13,147 nt of DNA from an uncultured Eubacteriales bacterium (GCA_902461475.1 CABPXX010000007.1:1-13147); one strand, 5' to 3'; shown: positions 1 through 7,799, counted from the first letter of the stretch. Program-made: numbers and translations. Notes: generated by a model from the letters alone, not told the origin.

Positions 1-244
1 CTGCCGCTGTAGACGACTCCCCCCGGTCCTGACTCTGGGTAGGCTGCTGGGTCACCGTTGGGGTCTCACTGGCCTGGGGCTCCCCAGAGGGCTGCTCACT
101 GGGCGAAAGGGTCTCCTCTACGCCCACGGTGGGGGACACTGTGGGGGTGACCACAGCGCCCTGCTCCCCCGTGTTCCCGCAGGCCGCCAAGGTCAGCAGC
201 AACAACAGGGAAAACAGGCACATCCATCGTTTCAAATGCTTCAT
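1..244 (-). CDS. Lipoprotein, N-terminal part only (runs off the left edge)
   Basis: The visible 81 codons begin with a charged MKHLKRW start, a hydrophobic run of leucines and a lipobox ending LTLAAC, so this is a type II signal peptide with lipidated Cys near residue 23. After it comes a Pro/Ser/Thr/Glu-rich low-complexity linker, typical of a spacer that lifts a domain off the membrane. The functional domain lies outside the window. The start is fixed by an AGGAGAG Shine-Dalgarno a few bases upstream. The gene begins 27 bases after the stop of the riboswitch-controlled surface protein on the same strand, with no terminator between, so it is probably co-transcribed and B12-regulated. I infer a role in the same corrinoid-related system, for example a substrate-binding or second DUF4430 lipoprotein, but the visible part does not prove this. 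Confidence 0.8.
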   Translation of the reverse strand, partial: MKHLKRWMCLFSLLLLLTLAACGNTGEQGAVVTPTVSPTVGVEETLSPSEQPSGEPQASETPTVTQQPTQSQDRGESSTAA

Positions 245-271
245 AGGCTCTCCTCATACGCCGGAGGCATT

Positions 272-3200
272 TTAGCCCCGGCTCTTTCTCTTACGGTCGG
301 TCCAAACAGCGGCACACAGCCCCGCTGCGCTCATGCCCAGAATCACCAGAGATTCCACCAGAGGGCTGGCATCTCCGGTCTGGGGCACCTGGGTGTCCTC
401 CTCCCCGCTGCCCGGATTCTCTCCGCTATCTCCGCCCTGGGTGGGGGGCGCAGGGGTCCACTGGGTCAGGTCAAAGAGGGTGTTCTCCCCCGCCACAAAG
501 CGGCGGTAGGCCTCCAGGGCATATCCGATCTGTACGGTGCCCATACCGTCGGGCTGGTCACTGCTCATAAAGGTGGTAAAGCCAGACTCACGCTTGAACT
601 GGTCCAGCTTGGTGACCAGATTGTAGTTGCCGTGGGTGAACCCGTTGTCCGGGTCCAGGGGGTCGATGCCCGCCACCGCCAGGGCGGTGAGCACCTGGGC
701 GGCGGTACAGCCGTTGTCGTCTCCCCCATTGATATAGCCGCAGTCGCTGGTCATCTGGCTGCGCAGGTACTCCAGTGCCCGGTCAAAGGCCAGGCCAACC
801 CGCTCCATGTCCCGGTAAGGGGCCAGGGCCTGGAGGGTCATGGCGGTGACGTCCACACTCACCATGTCCGCCGAAGACAGGCCGAACCCGCCGTTGGCAT
901 TTTGGAAGGTGAGAAGCTTCTCAATGAGGGTCTCCCGAGTCCACAGGGCATCCTGAGGCACCTCGTAGTCCTTGGTATCCAGGGCCAACAGGGTATAACT
1001 CATTATGTTGGAGGTCATGCGGTCCAGATTGGGGTAGTTGTACAGGGTCTCAATGAGGTCCATCCCCGCCACGTCGGTGGGGTCCTTCCCCATGGCCAGC
1101 AGCGCCACCACTACTCGGAAGTAGTCGGTGGGCAGCATTCTCCCGCCGCTTTCCAGCTGCTGGATGATACTGGCGTAGTAGCTGTCCAAATCGCTCTGGC
1201 TGAGGCTGGCCCCGGCCCGGAGCAGCGTAAACAGGCTCCACTCGGCCCCATAGGTGTAATTGCCCTCCAGCTGGCTGTCCAGGTAGGACAGAGCGTGGCG
1301 GATGTTGCCCGTCACATACCGGTCAAAGTCCAGGTCCTCCACAGCGTCCGGCTGGGTCACCGTCACGGTGAACTGGATGGGCTTGGCTCCCTGGGGGTCG
1401 TCCAGGGGAGTGCCCGTCACTGTCACCGGGCCCTGCTCCAGGGCGGACAGGGTGTGGGTGGTGGTCATGGTGCCGGGGGTGCTGGTGACATAGTCGTTGA
1501 CCCTCACAATCCCATCCTGGCTGTAGGTCCAGGTAAACCGTTGGTTGGTGGCGTTGGCAGGAGTCACCAGCAGGTCCAGGTCCATGGACTCATACTGGGC
1601 CAGAGTGAGCGTGGTCTCCTCCATCTCCACCTGCTCCAGGGGATGCTTATACTCAAAGCGAATGGTAATGTCTTGGGTGGCTGCGGGGTTGTCCACGCTG
1701 GTCACGGTAAACCGGGCCGTGCCCGCCTTCTTGGGGACGATACCATTGCCATAAGTGGCCTGGAACTCTGCTACATCCGGGTCGTGGGACACCCACACCA
1801 CGTCCTTGACGGTGGCGTTGTAGGGCTCAATGTCGATCTCATACCGCCGCTCCGGGTCGGTGTCATGGGAGGTGATGCCCACGTACTGGTTGCCCAGGCC
1901 GTTCCACCCCTCGATGTAGAACACCTCCGGATAGGTCACCGTCAGACCGGTCACGTCAATGCGCTGGGCGGCGGCCTGGAAACTCACCGTAACCTGGGGG
2001 TTATCCGCCAGGGACACGGTAAAGGTGTGCATGGACTGGTCCTCAGCAACGAACTCCAGGCCGTTCTCCCCATCCAAGGTATAGATATAGGAGCCCTCAG
2101 TGGAGGTCATCTCCAGAGCCTGGTTCGGGATGGTGATGTACACCCCGTCCAGGCAGCCCTTCACCGTCAACTGCTGGTGCTGGGTACCGCTCAAATGGAG
2201 GGGCTCCTCCCCGGTGACGGGCCAGCCATCCTGGTACAGCTTCAGGGCGGCGATCTGGGTTGGCACCACCTTCAAGGTGAAGGTGGCCAGCTCCTGGGCC
2301 ACATACCAGTCGGGGTTCTTGTCGTACACAGAGGCTTGATACTCGCCCACCGAAGGATAAAACTTACCGCTGGAGGAAATGTGGATGGTGGAGGCCTCCG
2401 AGCCTCCGTTCTGCTGGCTGCAGCTCCAATAGGTGCTCTGTCCCTCGGCTACCCCCTCCAGCACAAACCGCCCCTCATCCAACGCAGAGAGGGTGAAGGT
2501 GTGGGTGTCGTCCCACTGGGTGATGCGCCCGTCCGTGTGGTAAAACACCACCGTGGGGGTAGTAGGCGCTTCTCGGGGGGTAACGGTGACAGTGCACACG
2601 GCACTGCAGCTGCCAGCCGTCACCGTAATTTGGGCGCTTCCCGCCTGGTGGGCCACCACCAGGCCGCTGTCATCCACGCTGACAATGTCAGGGGCACTGC
2701 TCTGCCACACTACAGCGTCAGTGGAGTCTTCCGGGGTTACCGTGGCGGTGAGCCGCACCCCTTGGCCCTCCTCCAGGTCCATCTTGGTCTCACTCAGGGT
2801 AACGGACTGGGCGGCAATGCCCGTCACGGTCACCATCACCGTGGCCTTCACCGTCTCGTTGGCCTGGGCAGTGATGACGGCGGTGCCCTCTCCCATAGCC
2901 CGGACCACGCCCTGATCGGTGACCTGGGCCACATGGGTGTCCTCGCTGTACCACACCACGGTGTCGTTGCTCTCCTCCGTGGTAACCGTAGCCGTGAGGG
3001 TCTGGGTCTGTCCTACCATCAGGGTCACTTCCCCGGGGGTCACGGTGATGTCGGTGGCGGGGACCCTCTGGGCCAGCAGTTGGGAGACAATCTGGGTCTG
3101 CTCATTCACCTGCTCCTGGGTGGCCTTCCCGTCCACTGCCACCTGCAACGCACGCTCGTAGGCCTGAGCGTTGGCGTCAATCTGCGCCTGGGTGAGCTGA

Positions 3201-3721
3201 GCCAGGCTGGACACCAGCTTGTCCTTGTTAATGCCCAGAGCACCCTGTCCGTCCTCTGCGGCAGGCGGGATGTAGTCGGGAGTACCCTGAGCGCTGTCCT
3301 GGACATAGATCAGGCGAATCACCTCACCCGCCTGCACCTGGTACTTGTTACTCACCTTGACGCTGTCCACAAAGGGCCACCATGCTTTTTTGCCCCAGTT
3401 CATCTCACCCACCGCTTGGCCATCGTTGGGGGTGACGGTAAAGCCGTACAGGGCGCTATAGGTCACACTACCCCGGTCCTGATAGCCTCGTTGCAGCACA
3501 TCCACCAGGATATCTCCCTCCTCCAGCTCCACCTGGGTGGGGGGCAGATAGTACATGGTGTGGCCACTCTCGTCGGTGTACTCCATGGTCACCGTCACGG
3601 TCTGCGCTCCGCTCCGGCTGACGTTCAGGGCCAACGCCCCGGATACCAGGGTCCACACCATGGCCAGGGTCAGCAGCAGACTCAGCCACCGCCGCCCCCT
3701 TCTTCTCGCTTCTGCTCTCAT
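272..3721 (-). CDS. Cell-wall-anchored DUF4430 / Ig-like / alpha-toroid protein under B12 riboswitch control; candidate corrinoid-binding surface protein
   Basis: 1149 residues. An Arg-rich N terminus and hydrophobic helix (about 11-32, ending SGALAL) form a secretion signal. Residues about 40-140 resemble DUF4430, the fold of the transcobalamin C-terminal domain, with an NWGKKAWWPFVD segment and a Tyr-rich end. Residues 163-218 are helical and FIVAR-like. At least two Big_2-type Ig-like domains lie at about 222-300 and 303-381, with further beta-rich and Big_2-like regions to about 790. Residues about 798-1078 form an all-helical toroid of the prenyltransferase/squalene-cyclase class, with GGFGL and GYINGGDDNG repeat motifs. 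The C terminus has a VPQTGD sorting motif (1112-1117), a hydrophobic helix and a DRKRKSRG tail, so sortase should attach it to peptidoglycan. In animals, toroid plus DUF4430-like domain is the architecture of intrinsic factor and transcobalamin. With the upstream cobalamin riboswitch this points to corrinoid capture. The binding role is inference; an adhesin or other ligand remains possible. The RBS is AAAGGA, 9 bases upstream. Confidence 0.9.
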   Translation of the reverse strand: MRAEARRRGRRWLSLLLTLAMVWTLVSGALALNVSRSGAQTVTVTMEYTDESGHTMYYLPPTQVELEEGDILVDVLQRGYQDRGSVTYSALYGFTVTPNDGQAVGEMNWGKKAWWPFVDSVKVSNKYQVQAGEVIRLIYVQDSAQGTPDYIPPAAEDGQGALGINKDKLVSSLAQLTQAQIDANAQAYERALQVAVDGKATQEQVNEQTQIVSQLLAQRVPATDITVTPGEVTLMVGQTQTLTATVTTEESNDTVVWYSEDTHVAQVTDQGVVRAMGEGTAVITAQANETVKATVMVTVTGIAAQSVTLSETKMDLEEGQGVRLTATVTPEDSTDAVVWQSSAPDIVSVDDSGLVVAHQAGSAQITVTAGSCSAVCTVTVTPREAPTTPTVVFYHTDGRITQWDDTHTFTLSALDEGRFVLEGVAEGQSTYWSCSQQNGGSEASTIHISSSGKFYPSVGEYQASVYDKNPDWYVAQELATFTLKVVPTQIAALKLYQDGWPVTGEEPLHLSGTQHQQLTVKGCLDGVYITIPNQALEMTSTEGSYIYTLDGENGLEFVAEDQSMHTFTVSLADNPQVTVSFQAAAQRIDVTGLTVTYPEVFYIEGWNGLGNQYVGITSHDTDPERRYEIDIEPYNATVKDVVWVSHDPDVAEFQATYGNGIVPKKAGTARFTVTSVDNPAATQDITIRFEYKHPLEQVEMEETTLTLAQYESMDLDLLVTPANATNQRFTWTYSQDGIVRVNDYVTSTPGTMTTTHTLSALEQGPVTVTGTPLDDPQGAKPIQFTVTVTQPDAVEDLDFDRYVTGNIRHALSYLDSQLEGNYTYGAEWSLFTLLRAGASLSQSDLDSYYASIIQQLESGGRMLPTDYFRVVVALLAMGKDPTDVAGMDLIETLYNYPNLDRMTSNIMSYTLLALDTKDYEVPQDALWTRETLIEKLLTFQNANGGFGLSSADMVSVDVTAMTLQALAPYRDMERVGLAFDRALEYLRSQMTSDCGYINGGDDNGCTAAQVLTALAVAGIDPLDPDNGFTHGNYNLVTKLDQFKRESGFTTFMSSDQPDGMGTVQIGYALEAYRRFVAGENTLFDLTQWTPAPPTQGGDSGENPGSGEEDTQVPQTGDASPLVESLVILGMSAAGLCAAVWTDRKRKSRG

Positions 3722-3753
3722 GTTCTCAAGTCCTTTCCTGGGAAATGAATATC

Positions 3754-3822
3754 AAAAAGCGGCTGCCAACCAACGGTTCCGCCCCCTTTCAGATAATTAC
3801 AACCAATGGTTGCAGCCGCTTT
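3754..3822 (-). terminator. Intrinsic terminator of the riboswitch expression platform
   Basis: The arms 3756-3772 and 3807-3822 are complementary over 16 pairs with a single bulged base. On the minus strand the 3' arm runs into five U (complement of 3754-3758) followed by GAUAUU. It sits between the cobalamin aptamer and the start codon at 3721, as expected for a transcriptional OFF switch. The segment between the arms contains two repeats of an AACC-N3-GGTT type (3801-3811 and about 3769-3777). These could form the competing antiterminator, but I have not computed the folding. Confidence 0.75.
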
Positions 3823-3877
3823 CAGGCAACGCAAAAGGAAGGCCCGCCCATCGCCTTGGGCGCACCTTGGTCCCATC

Positions 3878-4032
3878 ATATGCAGGTCTTCTGGCTCTGG
3901 CCTCATCGCCCTGGCCGTCTTCCCAGAAACCTCCGTTTCCAGTGACATATTGGCCAGCACTCTTCCATTACAGCGGCGGCTCCGCACAGGTTTTGCACCT
4001 GTTTCCCTTTTCAATCTGCCCGATCACAGATC
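3878..4032 (-). ncRNA. Cobalamin (vitamin B12) riboswitch aptamer
   Basis: Read on the minus strand, the region holds the conserved cobalamin elements in order: a GGGAAACAGGTG start with the hairpin at 3986-4002, then GCCGCCGCTGTAATGG, then GTCACTGG, then TGGGAAGACGGCC, and the B12 box AGCCAGAAGACCTGC at 3882-3896. Just 3' of the aptamer, 3845-3862 forms a 5-bp hairpin whose loop contains GGCG. That loop can pair with CGCC in the aptamer loop at 3975-3978, the usual L5-L13 kissing interaction. Its placement upstream of a secreted protein gene and a terminator hairpin indicates repression of that operon when corrinoid is plentiful. The outer boundaries are approximate. Confidence 0.93.
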
Positions 4033-4059
4033 ACACATGTGGTTTATGTAATTATCTCT

Positions 4060-4088
4060 ATTATACATGGCAGGCAGGCAAACGCAAA
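4060..4088 (-). promoter_or_regulatory. Sigma-A-type promoter of the riboswitch transcript
   Basis: On the minus strand there is a perfect TATAAT -10 (4060-4065). A TTGCGT -35 lies 16 bases upstream (4082-4087), or TTTGCG at 17 bases. Transcription would begin near 4053, just before the cobalamin aptamer. Confidence 0.7.
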
Positions 4089-4197
4089 GGGGAATTTTGC
4101 ACCCAGGCCATTTCTAGTGATTTTATCCCCATACCCTCCGTTCACCTGGTCTAAACTGTTCTATTTCCACATAATATATTTTTCCATGACATTCTCC

Positions 4198-4226
4198 TTT
4201 TCTCTTTTGCAAAATTCCGGTATACT
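4198..4226 (+). promoter_or_regulatory. Possible promoter for the PHP phosphatase gene
   Basis: A TATACT -10 lies at 4221-4226, with only a weak TTTTCT at the -35 position (17-base spacing). The region is AT-rich and lies between divergent genes, so a promoter is expected here, but the -35 match is poor. Confidence 0.4.
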
Positions 4227-4274
4227 AAAAGCAAGAACCATACATTTCACGAGCAACAGAAAGAAGGTCACTGT

Positions 4275-5090
4275 ATGCCATCTTATTTGGCTGACTACCA
4301 TACCCACACCCACCTGTCCGGCGACTCCAAATCCCAGCTATGGGAAAACCTCAACGCCGCCTGTCAGGCGGGGATTCCCGAACTGTGCATGACCGAGCAC
4401 TGGAATCTCTTAAACCAGCGGGGAGAACGCCTGCCCACCCACTACGACTTTGATGCCGTACTGAATCAGTGGGCAGCGCTCAAGGACGACTGGTCCCACC
4501 GGGTGGAGGTACGGGTGGGCATCGAGCTGGGCAACAGCACCGTGGACACCGCCGCCGTCCAGTCCTGTCTGGACTTTCCAGAGCTGGACTTCGCCATCGG
4601 CTCCCTCCACTCGGTGAGCCTTGGCCTGGGAGGGATCGGTATCTTCACCTATGCCAAGTACTGCACCGACCCCCAGCGGGCCAACACTGTTTTGGAGGAC
4701 TACATCCGGCAGATGGAGGCACTGGTGGAGGACGGCACCTTTGACGTGCTGGGCCACATCATCTATCCCCTACGCTACTTCTCCCCGGATTTCCACCTCA
4801 CCCTGGACCCCTGGCAGGACCGGCTGGACGAGATTCTCCGCCGGGTCATCCACAGCGGCAAGGGCATTGAACTGAACACCACCCAGGGTACCACCGTCCG
4901 CCAGTGGCTGCCCCTGCTCACCCGCTACCGGGAGCTGGGGGGCGAAATCCTCACTTTGGGCTCGGATGCCCACCGTCCCCAATTCATCGGGGCCGGCTTC
5001 CAAGAGGCCGCCCAGATGCTCCAACACCTGGGCTACCGCTACGTGTGTACCTATCGCCAGAGAAAACCCCAATTTCACTCCATCCGCTGA
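4275..5090 (+). CDS. PHP-domain phosphoesterase, histidinol-phosphatase (HisJ/HisK) family
   Basis: 271 residues, the normal size for a HisJ-type histidinol-phosphatase, which removes phosphate from L-histidinol phosphate using a metal cluster in a cytoplasmic PHP barrel. The expected metal-binding motifs are present in order: DYHTHTH at 7-13, TEHW at 40-43, the Glu of GIELG at 84, SLHS at 111-113, GHIIYP at 160-165 and GSDAH at 229-233. The start codon has an AGAAGG ribosome site about 8 bases upstream. No other histidine-pathway gene is nearby, so the true substrate could be another phosphate ester. The gene is divergent from the riboswitch operon and is followed after 37 bases by a CoA-binding-fold gene, likely in one transcript. 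Confidence 0.85.
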   Translation: MPSYLADYHTHTHLSGDSKSQLWENLNAACQAGIPELCMTEHWNLLNQRGERLPTHYDFDAVLNQWAALKDDWSHRVEVRVGIELGNSTVDTAAVQSCLDFPELDFAIGSLHSVSLGLGGIGIFTYAKYCTDPQRANTVLEDYIRQMEALVEDGTFDVLGHIIYPLRYFSPDFHLTLDPWQDRLDEILRRVIHSGKGIELNTTQGTTVRQWLPLLTRYRELGGEILTLGSDAHRPQFIGAGFQEAAQMLQHLGYRYVCTYRQRKPQFHSIR

Positions 5091-5127
5091 CGTCACCCCT
5101 ACCATCAGACAAAAAGGAGGTATCTTC

Positions 5128-5481
5128 ATGGAACTCAAGGAAATCATGGCCCTGTCCCGCTTCGCCGTTTTGGGTGATACCCTCAACCCGGAAAAATACG
5201 CCTACAAAATCAAACACGCCCTTCTGGAGAAGGGCTACACCGTCTATCCTGTGGGCAAGGAGCTGGCCTCCCTCAACGACATTCCGGACGACATCGACGT
5301 CATCGACCTGTGCATCCACCCCACCAAGGGTCTGAACCTGCTCCAGGAGTGCAAAAAGCCCTTCCGCTGCGTGCTCATCCAGCCCGGCGCCTCGGACGAG
5401 GCCCTGCTGGTCTACCTCCAGGAGCACCACATTCCCTACCTGGACAGCTGCGCCCTAGTGGGCCTTCGGCTGTATATCTGA
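5128..5481 (+). CDS. Small CoA-binding (Rossmann-fold) domain protein, YccU-like
   Basis: 117 residues, consisting of a single CoA_binding_2 domain with no further module. The sequence follows the family pattern: an N-terminal beta strand with FAVLGDTLNPEKYAY in place of the usual glycine-rich nucleotide loop, a helix, the GYTVYPVGK strand, the DVIDLCIHP segment, VLIQPGASDEAL and a final strand with PYLDSCALVGL. Members of this family bind CoA in vitro, but their cellular role is poorly defined. The start is set by an AAAGGAGG site 8 bases before the ATG; an upstream in-frame extension into the PHP gene is not needed. A strong hairpin follows the stop, so it is the last gene of the PHP transcript. 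Confidence 0.82.
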   Translation: MELKEIMALSRFAVLGDTLNPEKYAYKIKHALLEKGYTVYPVGKELASLNDIPDDIDVIDLCIHPTKGLNLLQECKKPFRCVLIQPGASDEALLVYLQEHHIPYLDSCALVGLRLYI

Positions 5482-5489
5482 AATCTCAG

Positions 5490-5529
5490 AAACATCCTGA
5501 CGCCATGGCCGGCGTCAGGATGTTTCTCT
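5490..5529 (+). terminator. Intrinsic terminator after the CoA-binding protein gene
   Basis: The arms 5490-5504 and 5511-5525 are a perfect 15-bp inverted repeat around a 6-base loop, starting 9 bases after the stop codon. The 3' arm ends in TTT followed by CTCTT, so the U tract is modest but the stem is very stable. Confidence 0.75.
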
Positions 5530-5671
5530 TATAGCGGAAGCCGCAGATTTCAGGCAAACTTTTCTTTCTACTCTCATACTCTGCTGTGACAGACCCTATG
5601 ACCGACGTGCCAGCTCAGAAAATTCGACAGTTTCACAGAATGATTTGGAAGAAATTTAATGGAATAATTGC

Positions 5672-5700
5672 TTGCAAAAAACTTCTTTTTCTACTATCAT
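5672..5700 (+). promoter_or_regulatory. Sigma-A-type promoter of the sugar-nucleotide operon
   Basis: A TTGCAA -35 (5672-5677) and a TATCAT -10 (5695-5700) are separated by exactly 17 bases. They lie in an AT-rich stretch 40 bases before the first start codon of the operon. Apart from this and the preceding terminator I see nothing else in 5482-5739. Confidence 0.65.
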
Positions 5701-5739
5701 TATGTGTATTGAAATTCATTTTTATGGAGGCAATCTTGC

Positions 5740-6402
5740 ATGAACGTGAAAATTCAGGATCTTTTTGACCTGTCACATACCGTTGCCGCTGATTATCTGC
5801 GGCAGTTTGAATATCCCTGGGAGGCACTGGAGGGAATTTCCCAACTGATTCTCTCCCTGGGCAGCACTCTGTCCCCGGAGGAATACGACCAGCCTCAGCC
5901 TCAGGTGTGGGTACACCGCACCGCCAAGGTGATGCCTTCCGCCTACCTGGGCTCCCCCTGCATCATCGGCCCCAACACCGAGGTGCGCCACGGTGCTTTC
6001 ATCCGCGGCTCTGCTCTGGTAGGTGAAGGCTGCGTGGTGGGCAACTCCGTGGAGCTGAAAAATGTGATTCTCTTCGACAGCGTCCAGGTGCCCCACTACA
6101 ACTACGTGGGTGAATCCATTCTGGGTTACAAAAGCCACATGGGCGCCGGCTCCATCACCTCCAACGTGAAGTCCGACAAGACCCTGGTGATCATCAAGGG
6201 GGATGAGCTGCTGGAGACTGGCCGGAAAAAGGTGGGCGCCATGCTGGGCGACTACGTGGAAGTGGGCTGCAATTCTGTGCTCAACCCTGGCACCATCCTG
6301 GGCCGCCACACCAGCGTCTACCCCACCAGCTGCGTCCGGGGTGTCATTCCCGAGGGCAGCATCTATAAGGACAAAGACCACATCACCCATCGTCAGGGCT
6401 GA
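5740..6402 (+). CDS. GlmU C-terminal-like left-handed beta-helix acetyltransferase (no uridylyltransferase domain)
   Basis: 220 residues: a short helical N-terminal part (1-50), then hexapeptide repeats forming a left-handed beta-helix (about 55-205). The block HYNYVGESILGYKSHMGAG (119-137) and SITSN after it closely match the acetyltransferase half of bifunctional GlmU. His119 and Tyr122 line up with the GlmU catalytic His and Tyr, and Arg89 and Lys107 fall where GlmU has its sugar-phosphate-binding Arg and Lys. The nucleotidyltransferase half is absent. Since phosphoglucosamine mutase follows directly, it may acetylate glucosamine-1-phosphate or a related amino-sugar phosphate. That substrate is inference; sugar nucleotidyltransferase-like annotations are the alternative. 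A GGAGG lies 9 bases before the start. Confidence 0.8.
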   Translation: MNVKIQDLFDLSHTVAADYLRQFEYPWEALEGISQLILSLGSTLSPEEYDQPQPQVWVHRTAKVMPSAYLGSPCIIGPNTEVRHGAFIRGSALVGEGCVVGNSVELKNVILFDSVQVPHYNYVGESILGYKSHMGAGSITSNVKSDKTLVIIKGDELLETGRKKVGAMLGDYVEVGCNSVLNPGTILGRHTSVYPTSCVRGVIPEGSIYKDKDHITHRQG

Positions 6403-6422
6403 TGGATTTGGACAAAGAAAGC

Positions 6423-6427
6423 GAGGA
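6423..6427 (+). promoter_or_regulatory. Ribosome binding site that fixes the glmM start
   Basis: GAGGA lies 7 bases before the ATG at 6435. An earlier in-frame ATG at 6402 overlaps the previous stop codon but lacks this site and would add 11 residues not found in GlmM proteins, which normally begin near the GTDGFRG motif. Confidence 0.7.
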
Positions 6428-6434
6428 TATTCTC

Positions 6435-7799
6435 ATGGGAAGATATTTTGGAACCGACGGCTTCCGCGGTAAGGCCGGCGTGGGCCTCACGGCTGACCAT
6501 GCCTATCAGATTGGCCGTTTCCTGGGCTACTACTATGGCCGGGGCCATCGTGCCACCATTGTGGTGGGAAAAGACACCCGCCGCTCCAGCTATGTGCTGG
6601 AGTATGCCATCAGCGCTGGTATGGCCGCCTCCGGGGCAGATGTCCACCTGTTGCACGTCACCACCACCCCCTCTGTGTCCTACATGGCTCGCAACGGCGC
6701 TTACGACTGCGGCGTGATGATCAGCGCCTCCCACAACCCCTTCTATGACAACGGCATCAAGCTCATCAATGGAGACGGCGAGAAGATGGATGAGGGTGTC
6801 ATCTCTCTGGTGGAGGACTATCTGGACGGTAAGCTGATGTTGGATGGTGAGATCCTGGAGCAGCTGCCCATGGCCAGCGGAGATGCCATCGGCTGCATCA
6901 TTGACGATGTGGCTGGCCGAGAGCAGTACGCCCAATACCTCATCTCCCTGGTCCAACACTCCTTCCAGGGCAAGCGGGTGGCTCTAGACTGCGCCAACGG
7001 CAGCGCCTGGAAGCTGGGGCCCCAGATTTTTGAGGCTCTGGGCGCCGAGATACACACCATCCACGCCAATCCCGATGGACTGAACATCAACCTAGATGCA
7101 GGCTCCACCCACATCGGCGCACTCCAGCGCTACGTGGTGGAAAACCACATGGATGTGGGCTTTGCCTTCGACGGCGATGCTGACCGCTGCCTAGCTGTGG
7201 ATGAAAACGGCAATGTGGTCACCGGTGACCACATCATGTACCTCTACGGCTGCTACCTCAAGAGCCTGGGGCAGTTGGCCAACAACACCGTCGTCACCAC
7301 CGTCATGTCCAACTTTGGTCTGTATAAAGCCCTGGACGAGGTGGGCATCTCCTATGAGAAGACCGCCGTGGGCGACAAGTATGTCTATGAGAATATGGTC
7401 AAGAATGGCCACTGCCTGGGTGGCGAGCAGTCCGGCCACATCATCTTCAGCCAGCACGCCCGCACTGGCGACGGTATTCTCACCGCTCTGATAGTCATGG
7501 AGGCCATGCTGGCCCAGGGGAAGACTCTGGCCCAGTTGACCGCCCCTGTCACCATCTATCCTCAGGTGTTGATCAATGTCCGGGTCCACGATAAGAAAAC
7601 CGCTCAGGACGACGCTGATGTACAGGCTGCGGTGGATGCTGTGGCCAATACCTTGGGCGACACCGGCCGCATTCTGGTCCGCGAGTCCGGCACCGAGCCC
7701 CTCATCCGGGTCATGGTGGAGGCCCCTGACCACGATCAGTGCCAGTCCCTGGCCCAGCAGGTGGTAGATGTGGTCATCGCCAAGGGTCACGCAGTGTAA
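6435..7799 (+). CDS. glmM: Phosphoglucosamine mutase
   Basis: 454 residues, the usual length of GlmM, which interconverts glucosamine-6-phosphate and glucosamine-1-phosphate in the cytoplasm on the way to UDP-GlcNAc and peptidoglycan. All four phosphohexomutase signatures are intact: the phosphoserine loop ISASHNP with Ser99, the magnesium loop DGDADR at 246-251, the sugar-binding GEQSGH at 330-335, and the phosphate-binding RESGTEPLIR at 416-425. The N-terminal MGRYFGTDGFRG is typical of GlmM rather than of phosphoglucomutase/phosphomannomutase. It sits 32 bases after the acetyltransferase gene and 40 bases before galE, so the three form one operon. The mutase assignment is firm; preference for glucosamine phosphate comes from family resemblance. 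Confidence 0.93.
   Translation: MGRYFGTDGFRGKAGVGLTADHAYQIGRFLGYYYGRGHRATIVVGKDTRRSSYVLEYAISAGMAASGADVHLLHVTTTPSVSYMARNGAYDCGVMISASHNPFYDNGIKLINGDGEKMDEGVISLVEDYLDGKLMLDGEILEQLPMASGDAIGCIIDDVAGREQYAQYLISLVQHSFQGKRVALDCANGSAWKLGPQIFEALGAEIHTIHANPDGLNINLDAGSTHIGALQRYVVENHMDVGFAFDGDADRCLAVDENGNVVTGDHIMYLYGCYLKSLGQLANNTVVTTVMSNFGLYKALDEVGISYEKTAVGDKYVYENMVKNGHCLGGEQSGHIIFSQHARTGDGILTALIVMEAMLAQGKTLAQLTAPVTIYPQVLINVRVHDKKTAQDDADVQAAVDAVANTLGDTGRILVRESGTEPLIRVMVEAPDHDQCQSLAQQVVDVVIAKGHAV

Noticed and set aside
236..3748. A 1170-codon open frame on the plus strand, antisense to the toroid protein
   Set aside because: It is a shadow of the minus-strand gene: high GC and codon bias keep the opposite frame open. 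The translation is His/Gly/Val-rich low complexity with no domain, while the minus strand has signal peptide, domains, anchor, ribosome site and riboswitch.
3718..4154. Small open frames on both strands across 3718-4154
   Set aside because: They overlap the cobalamin riboswitch, its terminator and promoter. The region is regulatory RNA rather than coding.
6402..6434. Upstream glmM start at 6402 overlapping the previous stop codon
   Set aside because: Translational coupling is possible, but the 11 extra residues have no counterpart in GlmM and a well-spaced GAGGA precedes 6435.
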